A stretch of 64,000 nucleotides of DNA from Isoetes taiwanensis (lineage: Eukaryota; Streptophyta; Lycopodiopsida; Isoetales; Isoetaceae), in contig JAJEKV010000400.1 of assembly GCA_021234155.1 (NCBI GenBank), positions 108,784-172,783 of the forward strand. The letters run 5' to 3'. Positions 55,353 to 64,000 of this stretch are shown one piece after another (position 1 is the stretch's first letter; each line of letters begins with the position of its first letter). Made by a program: the position numbers and the translations under genes. The notes under the pieces were generated by a model. It was not told where the DNA came from. It saw only the letters and a list, made by a program, of their open reading frames with translations, and did no database searches.

Positions 55353-56883
55353 TTCCTCAATTGTGACGTTTCTCAGTATTTCTCCAGCATATTTTAATAC
55401 AGAACTTAAACATGTTCGCTTGGAAACAGTAACAAAAACAAATGGCGGCAACAAATATATTTAACAAAAGCAGCATATGAGGATATGCATTTCAGTTGGA
55501 GGATTTACTTTAAATAAAAAAAAAATCGTCGGTATCATTAAGATAATCGGATCTTATTTCACTTAATCCCATGTTAGCGCATTGACTAGTGCATCTTAAG
55601 ACTTTTTATTTGGATTTTATGCACAGAAGGCATAAATATATCCCCCACCTCCACTGACTATTTATTTGTGCATACACTTAAGTTGGCATCTTCAACATGA
55701 CCAAGAATGAACGGTCAAGCCATGTTCGTGATAAAACATGTGAACAACTACTTTAGAGGAAGATATTTGATCATACAAGTTCGATCCTCTTGAGGTCCAT
55801 GTGCTAAAACACATCACACAACTTGTTGAACAAAACTCTTAGAATAAGTTATCATGTGTTGATTGATATCAAGTTGTAAATTGGAACACTAGAATTCTAC
55901 CCATAAAGATTGACAATTGGTACAGGTAGCACAGAAAATATCTCTTTTTCTTCTCTCTTCTTTTAGCTTTTATTTAAGGGGGAGTGGGTGGGTAGGTGTG
56001 GGATAGGTGGGGGCACATATTTCATGCCACTTGATTTAGGAATGGGGACCAACCTAGGTATGAAAAATCTTACCAAAGGTTTTATTGCCACATGAATTCA
56101 GGACTGGAAGCCTAAAATATGTTGTCATGTTAAATCATGGGTTTGTTGCAAACTAAGCTATCAACTAGCTGCCCACTTACAATAGTATTACAGAAGCAAT
56201 TGTACCTATTGAGATAAATCAATGTACTGAGCGTGACATTGTTCCATTTCCTTTTGATATGCATTTGTGTAAATAGGGTCAGAGGAAAGTTGCAGTTTGA
56301 ATAAAAGATAGATTAAATGAATGGCATTGAAATCATGCTTGGTTTACACAAACCTATATAATAAGATAAGATAGATAGATGGGTAGATAAGGGCATGTTT
56401 CTCTTGAATATCTACTCATTGTCTCTTTAGAAGTGAGAGCTAAAGTTGCAACACGAGATAATAAAATATAGACATATGAGATATGGCACCCTATTCTACC
56501 ATTTGAACAAGGTGTTTTATCATACACAATAAGGATGTCTTTTTATTATGGTGTGTTACCTAATTAATCCACAATTAGTCGTACTTTGAACCCTCCTTGT
56601 GAGTAACATATTAGCGTGTTAAAAGAAAAGATAGAAAAGGGTAGAAATAAGTGCATGCATCAAGATGTGAATTTTCCCTCAATATTATAAACAATTCCAT
56701 CTTGGGACCATGAGTATTTCGTCTTGATTATTGTATTATTGTTGTTATTATTATTGCTATTTTGAAGGCATTTCAATAGAGTCGTTACATGCAATAAAAA
56801 ATTAGTGCAACAGAGCTGCCTATTGCATGTCGTTGAATTGATACACAATAACAAATCGTTGAAATGATTGATTTGTCAAAATT
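55353..56883. other. intergenic, AT-rich
   Basis: No gene seen. It has a short G-rich stretch (55978-56012, gggggagtgggtgggtagg) and an (att)n-like run near 56735-56762. Confidence 0.45.
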
Positions 56884-57112
56884 AGAAATTGCTTCAGTAA
56901 GGTCTTAAATTGCTACCAACAAGGTCATGGATTCAAACTTTGATGTGGTCGTTGTGAACTTAAACACGACTCGTCGCCTATGGTAGCGAGCTTGTTAGGA
57001 CCCCAAGTTGTATAAATTGGATGAGTTAAGGTTTAAAAGGCCACACGGCACCACGAAGAGACATAGTTGCCTCAGTTAAATCCCTCCAGGACCCCTCCAA
57101 AAAAAAAAAATG
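56884..57112 (+). repeat. possible tRNA-derived SINE, copy 2
   Basis: The head taaggtcttaaattgctacc and a B-box-like ggtcatggattcaaac (56921-56936) resemble copy 1 at 38330. The unit ends in an A-run at 57099-57109. The length of about 230 bases fits plant SINEs. Divergence between the two copies is high. Confidence 0.4.
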
Positions 57113-57689
57113 AGGTGGTAAAACAATAGACTTCAATTCCTCATCTTTTTAATCTGACTAGCACTTCTAGAAGTGTATGCTTTATTCAAGTAACAAAACC
57201 CAAGGCTAGTTTGTCGGGACATGGAGCATTGTGCCCATTGGAGGCCATGAGAATCTATCATGGTTTCCAAAAATGTTGTATGCATTGTTAAGAAATCTTT
57301 GCTAGATGCTATGCTATGTATGCAACATTATATGCAATGTGCTATTATTTCAATGCTAAATGGTACTATATGACATTAACATTATTTGCCATAATCATTG
57401 ATGGGTACTATATGGTCCATTAAATGATAGGGTTATGTATGCGCATAAATGCTCAAGAAGAAATATGCTTGCATAGTTTACAGTTAAATGTCTAGTGTGT
57501 GCAAGTGGTACTTATTGGTCATATGGCATATTCCACAATACATGTTCCTTAGAGCGACGTAGAATGCTGCAAATTTTTTTAACTCTATTGTAGTTAAAAG
57601 GTCAAGTAAAAGATCAGTTAATAACAAGTCTAGTCTTCAACCGAATGTATACCATTTGCTATACAAATCAAGACAATTTGCTACTCTTT

Positions 57690-57806
57690 GGGACGCATAG
57701 ATTCTTTTAATATTTACTACTAGCTCCATAAATTAAACAGGAATATATTAATTGTCTTGGGACGCATAGATTCTTTTAGTATTTACTACTAGCTCCGTAA
57801 ATTAAA
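57690..57806. repeat. 69-bp tandem duplication
   Basis: gggacgcatagattctttta followed by tatttactactagctcc occurs at 57690 and 57759 with two base differences in the shared part. Confidence 0.9.
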
Positions 57807-57829
57807 ACCTTCATGAACAATATGGCATA

Positions 57830-58202
57830 TGCAGGAAGAGCAAAGAGATGTCGAATCTATTGGTGTGGGATTGTGTTCTCGCTACTTACAAAGGATGTCT
57901 AGATCGCTTTAGACAGAAACTCAATTTTGAAGAATACCATATTCTCAAGGCCAATAACCGCGAAATTTGGCAATTTTTCTATTAGCTCTAAGGTTTATCC
58001 GATGACTGGGCGGGTTACAAAGATATGTTTTTATTTAGCGGCGAGGTTATTTGTTGTGAACTATCCTTGGAAAAGATGGAGGCCGGTAGTCTTCAAAGGT
58101 CGGATGTGGCGGATGACCATGTTCTCCAATATGCTCAAGGTAGCATTACTAGGTCTTATCATTGTTCTTCACTTGTCCCTCGTAAAGGCTCTTGATCTTT
58201 GA
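57830..58202 (+). other. coding-like region, unknown
   Basis: Two overlapping plus frames look protein-like. One (57927-58202) reads FYLAARLFVVNYPWKRWRPV. Another reads DDWAGYKDMFLFSGEVICCE, then SDVADDHVLQYAQ, with stops before it. I recognise no family. It could be a decayed retroelement or host exon. Confidence 0.25.
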
Positions 58203-58850
58203 GGTATTTGGATATGCACTCTTATATGTAAGGTGTTGTTTACTCAATGGATCCCTACTTATCCCCCTGAGATTTTATTCTCGCCTTTGCAAGTTTAAAG
58301 CATTTTCATTATATATGGACTTCTTGTAAGTCCATATATATCTCAAATGTTCCTAAGTGTGTAGAATAGAGGGTGTACAGTACAACATAAGTGGATATAA
58401 TAACATAAAATGTGAGACTTGTATCCAAAATTAATTTATTAGATATCATTTACAATGATGGAGCATATAACATTATGACTAAATGTAATGCGATGTGCGA
58501 CCGAAATTGGGCGAAGTGCCCATTTTCGAGCTTATCTAAGCCAAAATACTCGAATAGATAACAAACTATTCTCAAGAGTCGAGGGTTGCTCTTCATTTGG
58601 CGAGGAGCTCTTCCGTGTTCTTCAAACTTTGCTTGAGCTTATTGTGCAAAGATCTTTCATACTTTCATCATCTCCATGAATTCTTGGAAGCCTAATGGTT
58701 CATTTCCTTAAGTCTTCTACCTCATGAAGAAGCGACTGACCGTCTGTCGAAGACTCGCATCTAGTGATTCTCAAGACAATAGATGTTTAATTAGAACAAA
58801 AGGATAAAAAAAAAAAAAAAGCGACCATTTAAATACCTACATTCTAAGAC
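58203..58850. other. intergenic
   Basis: No gene supported. A 15-base A-run lies at 58806-58820, with no identifiable retroposed body before it. Confidence 0.4.
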
Positions 58851-59215
58851 AAATTGCCCCTTTTTTTGGAGGGTGTTGCCATGCATGGCAAAATGTATTT
58901 CCCAAAGGACCAGCCAGGGCGAGCTAATTTTCCCTTCGGGGTGTTGCCTTGCATGTGAAACATTTTCCCCCAAGGACCAAACCGGTGAAGCCCAATTTGC
59001 CCTAGGGGATATTGCCTTGCAACGTTTTTAAGCAGCGATCTTAAATCAGGCATTTTTTCCCAAGGACCAGGACCACTGTGGGTCGGCGGTTGCCCCTAGG
59101 GGGTATTGCCTGCACCTGTAATGTTTTTTTCAAAAGACCTAAACCGGCCGGGTGCCCAATTTGCTCACGGGGGGTGTTGCCTTGCAAAAAAACTTCCCTC
59201 CCAAGGACCAAACTA
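58851..59215. repeat. tandem array of four to five ~70-110 bp units
   Basis: Each unit has a phrase like ttgcccctaggggg(t/g)tgttgcc, then ttgca(t), a t-rich gap, and c(c)caaggacca. These occur around 58853, 58930, 59000, 59088 and 59160. Units are diverged and of unequal length, so the array is old. It is open on both strands in places (59078-59392 plus) but has no protein character. Confidence 0.75.
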
Positions 59216-59519
59216 CTTTTATACAGATGGGGCTCCAAATTGGATGCCGCCCAATTTAAGGGCTCGTGGCAATGTATAGGTTTTTGGCATAACTCTTGTA
59301 TTGAGACTCTATTTTGGCTTGTTAGCTCTTTTGGAAAGCTTGTCGAGAGGGCCTTTCAAAATATACTACTCACACACAAATGGGGTTTTTAATTGAAGCC
59401 GCTTGATTTGAGAGCTCGTTCGGCAATGTATACAATTTTTGGCATAACTCGTGATTCGGACCTACGTTTGTGTGTGAGAGAGAGAAGCACGCGGGCTTTT
59501 ACCTTCAGCCCACAGTGCC

Positions 59520-59700
59520 CGATTGAAATTTAAATTTTGAATGTGGGCCCATTCGCGGTCCCCATTTCCCCTATGATTTAAATTCAAATTTTAAATGTGG
59601 GCCTGTTGTGTTTCCCATCTCCCCTCCAGCCCATGATTTAAATTCAAAATTTAAATGTGGGACCCCAGCCCTTACCGCCAATGATTCAAATTCAAATCCC
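59520..59700. repeat. tandem array of three ~60 bp units
   Basis: The units share atgatttaaattcaaa(a/t)tt followed by taaatgtggg(c/a)cc, at about 59524, 59574 and 59635. A partial fourth lies at 59681. The two halves aaattcaaattt and its inverse give each unit a small palindrome. Confidence 0.8.
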
Positions 59701-60019
59701 TCCCCAAAAAAAAACTTATATGAATACCTATGGTTCTGCAGTAGTATTGGGCATTTTACTATATTTATCGGCTCCATCACTACCTTATTTACATCTATCA
59801 AGATGTTGGTGGTGCCTCCATCTACAATTTACCATGCCATCCACAAGAAAACATGTGTTTCTTTTGATATTACCGCAGAAGTTCTAATCTACATGCGCGT
59901 GATTAGGACAAGCTTATTTGGTCCCACAACTAGCAAATGCCCTTTGAGTTTGTGACATTGCAAGGGTTGTAGAAGATGGTTTATCCTATGCACTATGAGT
60001 TTGTAACATTGCAAGAAGC

Positions 60020-60212
60020 TTGTCATGCATGCATTTATGGCATATCCAGGTTATCTTAATACTCCCATCTTTCTTTTTTTCTCTCTTGTTTGGGTTTGAT
60101 GACATGTTCGATCAATATGAACCTCTTACACTACAGTTTCTATTAGGTCCAAAGTTGCCAGGCAAGTTGTTTGGTGATCCAATTTGGAGCTACCAAAACG
60201 TGCAGGACGACC
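60020..60212 (+). other. possible exon next to element X copy B
   Basis: A plus frame reads FDDMFDQYEPLTLQFLLGPK, LPGKLFGDPIWSYQNVQDD and then runs into the left end of X at 60215. It is hydrophilic and protein-like. No family recognised. The upstream part of the frame is a T-rich stretch like an intron end. Confidence 0.3.
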
Positions 60213-60214
60213 AA

Positions 60215-61785
60215 TATGTAGCATAATAACGGGGGTTTTCTTTGTGTTTTTGTACGCTTTTCACTAAGGTTTTCCTATGATTTCATTGATGTATTCAAAT
60301 GGATGTCTAATGCGTACATCTAGAGTGCATCATTCCCGAGCCATTGATTTTAGCCTTTTTCAATGGTCAACAACCAATGGCTCACAACAAAAGCCCTTTT
60401 TTGTGCGTGTGGTGCATAATGGTCAAAAAATGAAATGGCTCACAACAAAAAACCCTCTTTTGTGTGTGGTGCATAATGGGCAATACGAAGGGCTTGAAGG
60501 GCGCATGAAGGGCGCATGTAGTCGGTTTTCCCCATTAAGCAACACATTTCTTATCATAACTTTTGATCCGGAGCTCACGTTTTGGATGATTTTTATTATG
60601 TTGGAAAGCTCTCTCCGAGATCTTTTCGATAGTGTATGATATGGATATGTTTGGTTAAGTTATCTATGCTAAAACAGCAATTTTTGGCCGGGTTGGGCAC
60701 ATGAAGGGCTTGAAGGGCGCATGTGGTGCGATTTCCCACCTAAGAAACACATTTCTTATCATAACTTTTGATCCGTAGCCTTTGAGATGATTTTTTAGCG
60801 TTGGAAAGCTCTCAGAGATCTTTTGGCCGATTGTATGAATGGATATGTTTGGTTAAGTTGTCTATGCTAAAACAACAATTTTCAGCCGGGTTTGGTAGGC
60901 TTTCACATCCTACCGGTGATTATCTGATTGCGATTATTGGATATTGTTTTATGGCTCATTCCGAATGAAGCTTGCAAAAAATTACCATGCATTTTTAGAT
61001 TTTGAGGCAGTTATTAAGCAAATTCCAAGGCTTCTAGATCCTTGTGCTAACAAGCAGAAAAGTTTCCCACTTTGGTTTCTCACCACAAGAATCCATAGAG
61101 GCCAAAGGTCAGCTGTTAAATTCAGTTGAAAAATGTTTGTGTATGGGTGTTGCAAACTTTATGACTTTCAGAATAATGAGATCAATCTGCTCTATCTTTA
61201 TAGTAAGTTTTACTTATGTTCTATTTGTTGTATTGTGATGAAATTCAAAAGCTACAGGTGATGAAAGCCTCAAATGAATTCTAGTTTTTTTCTGGTTTGA
61301 ATTCTAAAATTTTTGTCACACCGGGGGGGGGACGTCCCTAAGTCCCCGAAGGGGTCAAAAATTTTTTTTTGCAACACAAACCATTAACATCCAACATATA
61401 AAAATTAAATCCTCCAACACATAACAACCAACACATAACAACCATTGACATTAACAACCAACACATAACTATCATTGACATTAATTAACACAACCATTGG
61501 ATCCAACACATTTCAATTAAAATCCCCCTTAAACCCCGTTTGGTTTGGGTGCATATTGACACGGGGGGTGACTCCGGGCAAAGAGAGCTATTGGATAGGC
61601 ATATTCATCCCTTATTCCTTAATCTACACTTGCGCATTAAAGTTCCTCGCTTGTGGGGTATGCAAGTACAAAATTTTGCTATCTCAGATAACAAGATTCA
61701 CAAAATACTATAAGATTTCAAGCGGAATACTATATGGTGTTGATTTCGTACGTGCAAAATACAATTATTGAGAGCCCAAATAGGG
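60215..61785 (+). mobile_element. repeat element X, copy B
   Basis: Same orientation and order as copy A at 32121-33558: start atgtagcataataacggggg, the aatggtcaacaaccaatggc repeats (60359-60440), the ggttaagttatctatgct stretch (here present twice, 60641 and 60851), the exon-like segment, then the M module from about 61335. Its last part (61580-61770) has the internal M sequence in the opposite direction to copy A, and the right arm is missing. Confidence 0.75.
61335..61785. repeat. MITE-like repeat M, copy 5
   Basis: The left arm acacaaccattggatccaac, with aaaatcccccttaaacccc and gggtgcatat, lies at 61487-61570. The internal words ttattccttaatctacact and cttgtggggtatgcaagtac are reverse complements of those in copy 2. 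The right inverted arm is absent. The sequence passes into aatagggggcgccaattgta near 61781. Confidence 0.75.
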
Positions 61786-61885
61786 GGCGCCAATTGTAGA
61801 GCAAAAAAAAAAAATAATAATGAGCGGGTGCCCAATTTGGATGCACCAAATTCAATTTTTGTTGACCAAATTGGGCAAAAGGCCC

Positions 61886-61888
<3 letters not shown>

Positions 61889-61951
<63 letters not shown>
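61889..61951 (+). repeat. (TC)n microsatellite, 63 bp
   Basis: An uninterrupted TC dinucleotide run of about 31 units. Long open frames across it (Ser-Leu or Arg-Glu repeats) are artefacts. Confidence 0.98.
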
Positions 61952-61952
<1 letters not shown>

Positions 61953-62316
61953 CCACATGCTCGTAAAAATCCATCTCGTCACATACGGTTCCTCCCGAAA
62001 TATGCATTATTTTTGGGAGGAGAGGAGAGACGATTATCTCGAGGCTTAACGGCCTGTTATTGGCAGATTTTTCTTTGCTTTGCGGATTTTCGATCACGCA
62101 TCAATCCGCCGGCGAGAAAAATGTGGGATAATTCGATCGTAACGTTCAATTCGGAGGCCAAATTGTGGGATATTCAAGCCGTATTTCTTGGTTTCGGGCT
62201 ATGTGGGATAATTCATTTTTTCGATTCGGCCACTAAACCATGGATCCGGTCATTCTTGGTATGATTGCCATGCTTTTTTCGTGCTTTGACACTTTCGGAT
62301 TTGCATTCTGAGATAA
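61952..62316 (+). other. 5' region of the Harbinger remnant
   Basis: It contains three repeats of the phrase tgtgggata(a/t)ttc (62122, 62165, 62199) in a GC-richer stretch. This may be transposase leader or intron, or part of the element's subterminal repeats. Plus frame 62013-62264 has no motif. Confidence 0.35.
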
Positions 62317-63560
62317 TTGTTTGCAGCTATTGAACTCAATGAGCTCAAGATCCAAATGACCCTGTTCGATGATGATGTTTTAGAATACAACAATGGTATG
62401 TTTTTTTATGCATCTGTAGCGTTAATGGTTGCGGTTCCAAGTAGGTTAGAAGACCACCAAGAAGATTTTGGATTGCTCCAAGGCGAGAGAACACAATGGG
62501 ATAATATTGATAACCACGCATGGAATTGTATAGCTTCCTTTGAAGATGATATGTGGCACCAATTTTACAGGATGAAGAGAGCCACATTTGAGAGATTGGT
62601 AGGTTTAATTGTGCCCTATCTTGTCGAGGCCGGTATTAAAGTAAGGCCCCTGTTGATCCTGTGAAAAGCGGTTGCTATGGTTACGTATTTTCTTGCACCG
62701 CGGGGATATGCCCTTACATGTCGGTCTGAGATTTTATGTTGGGAAAGCAACAAGATGTAAAATATACCAAGAAAATCACGCTTGTTTTTGGCAGAAGACA
62801 ATGCTTTACAAACGTTTTGTTGCAATGCCTACAGGTGCAAAGATTAATTGATTGCATTATGAATTCCATGATGCAACAGGGTTGCCCAATATATATGGTG
62901 CGGTTGACGGATCCCATATTTTTTTTATGGAGGAAACCCAAAAAAAAAAAAGACAATGGGGAAGACTATTACGGCGGAACATAAGAGGCATTCATGTCTC
63001 ATGCAAGGAATTGTGACACATAGCAGACTTTTTATAAATGTTTGTGTAACAAGAACAAAGTTGATCCATGATTCAAACCAGTTCAAGAAGAGCTCCATCT
63101 ATAACAAAATTGCCTCCAAACAAATTTTGCAAGAACCAAGGTGACTCTTAGTGGCGTAAAAGCTGAAGAAGGGGGCAGCCCTCATCGATCAAGATGCGGT
63201 GTAAATATTCCATCTCTTCTATTAGGTGACTCGACCCTATTCTAGCAGGCCCTTTCTCCTTAAAGTTTTTCCTCAAAATCAGGGTGCTTATGGTAAAGTT
63301 CAACAAAAAGATTTGTAGGGGCAAGTGTGTGTGGAGAATGGATTTGGGATTGTTAAGGAAAAATTCAGAATCAAACACTTGCGGGTGCATGTTGCCAAAG
63401 CTTCCAAGATCATACACGATATTGTGTTCTTTGGAACTTACGTATAATGGAACACAAGGGCTGGGACATCTTGCCAATTGAGGATGATCCTCCACCAATT
63501 TACTACTATGAAAGCGAAGCCATGAGCAGGTCATTAAAAACAAGGTGATCAAATGAGGCG
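62317..63560 (+). pseudogene. PIF/Harbinger-type DDE transposase remnant
   Basis: Reading across several frames gives the order of a HARBI1-like transposase. FEDDMWHQFYRMKRATFERL and VGLIVPYLVEAG come first (62537-62637), then KAVAMVTYFLAPRGYA (62666-62710). PIFFLWRKPKKKK lies at 62914-62950 (usual GaiDGsHi....P, first Asp lost), then NGEDYYGG (62957-62980; D-Y motif). SSIYNKIASKQILQ follows (63093-63133; after GS.HD). The C-terminal reading, near 63300-63440, gives QQKDL, VCVENGFGIVKEKFRI and KIIHDIVFFGTYV, where E.aFG..K.rf.il is the third-acid motif. A strong acceptor-like tgtttgcag at 62318-62326 precedes AIELNEL, and the frame has no ATG there. Stops make it inactive. TIRs and the TTA-type target duplication were not located. 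Confidence 0.8.
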
Positions 63561-64000
63561 CGTGTTATTTGAAAAACGGATGGACATGTGATCCTGTGAT
63601 TGTTTTTTTTGTAGACAAAAAATATTAAATTCAAATGTCAATTCTTATCCATCTCGCTATCTTTACTTATTTGTCAGGCATTTCTTACATTATGATAAAT
63701 AAGTGATTGAGTTTAGAGCTAAGTTTCCTTTTAGAGCCTCAAAACATTTCACATAGAAATACTGAACAACCTGTTACAGAATTAGTGAGTCCTGTGACTT
63801 CACAATTAGAGAACTTACAAGAGCAGGAAAAATAATTTGTACACAAACAAGTTTGAAAAGAGAAGTTTATATTCATAAAAAAAAGATTACATGGGCATAT
63901 AAAGCCACGATTTCAAAATATTTGAGCATTTGAGCTGCCGAAACATTCTAAGTGAGTCAAATGACTTCACTATACTAAAAACAAGTCGCACACCTTCCAA
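63561..64000. other. intergenic at window edge
   Basis: AT-rich. gagtcctgtgacttcac (63786) and gagtcaaatgacttcac (63954) are similar phrases about 170 bases apart. No gene seen. Confidence 0.4.

Noticed and set aside
61698-62097. Long open frames on both strands with Ser-Leu or Arg-Glu repeats
   Set aside because: They are produced by the (TC)n microsatellite, which has no stop in any frame. The flanks carry no family motif.
1-64000. CRISPR arrays, bacterial operons or phage modules
   Set aside because: The direct repeats seen are tandem or dispersed without regular unique spacers. Gene structure, introns and poly(A) tails are eukaryotic.

Overview
This looks like a land-plant nuclear chromosome segment dominated by decayed transposable elements. 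The clearest plant gene is an AP2/ERF transcription factor on the minus strand at 53703-54284. Several other coding remnants have introns of about 60-200 bases with GT/AG ends. A tyrosine-recombinase (DIRS-type) retrotransposon, a ParB-fold gene and large DUF7869-type proteins would be unusual in a flowering plant. They suggest a fern, lycophyte or bryophyte, but the sequence alone does not settle this. I found no rRNA, convincing tRNA, CRISPR array or bacterial-type operon.

Layout: 1-6552 is the 3' part of a Ty3/gypsy element (end of reverse transcriptase, RNase H trace, integrase, an extra 3' coding-like region, and a probable 3' LTR at 5970-6552). 7114-10523 (-) is a broken multi-exon gene with a ParB-like domain. 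12335-15550 (+) is a DUF7869-type pseudogene. 15620-16690 holds two diverged copies of a small minus-strand gene with its TATA box. 18365-21050 (-) is a DIRS-type element with RT, RNase H and tyrosine recombinase. 21560-24200 (-) is a GC-rich LINE, followed by an unrelated plus-strand poly(A) end at 25218. 26880-28267 (+) is a broken gene with one clean intron. 30700-36057 (-) is a large multi-exon gene of a second transposase-like family, interrupted by repeat element X.

39110-47890 is a nested structure. Repeat Y/Z, whose uninterrupted copy lies at 52255-53560, was split by element X (39229-41190) and by an L1-type LINE (41831-47513). 49240-50230 (+) is a pogo-type DDE transposase pseudogene. 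53703-54284 is the ERF gene. 54700-60200 is mostly non-coding with several tandem arrays and a possible SINE. 60215-61785 is another copy of X, and 62317-63560 (+) is a PIF/Harbinger transposase pseudogene.

Almost every coding stretch outside the ERF gene has stops or frame changes. The window is therefore mainly a record of layered insertions. The ERF gene is the only gene I would expect to be functional without reservation. Start positions of many open frames are not ATG and should not be read as real translation starts. All family assignments were made by eye from remembered motifs.
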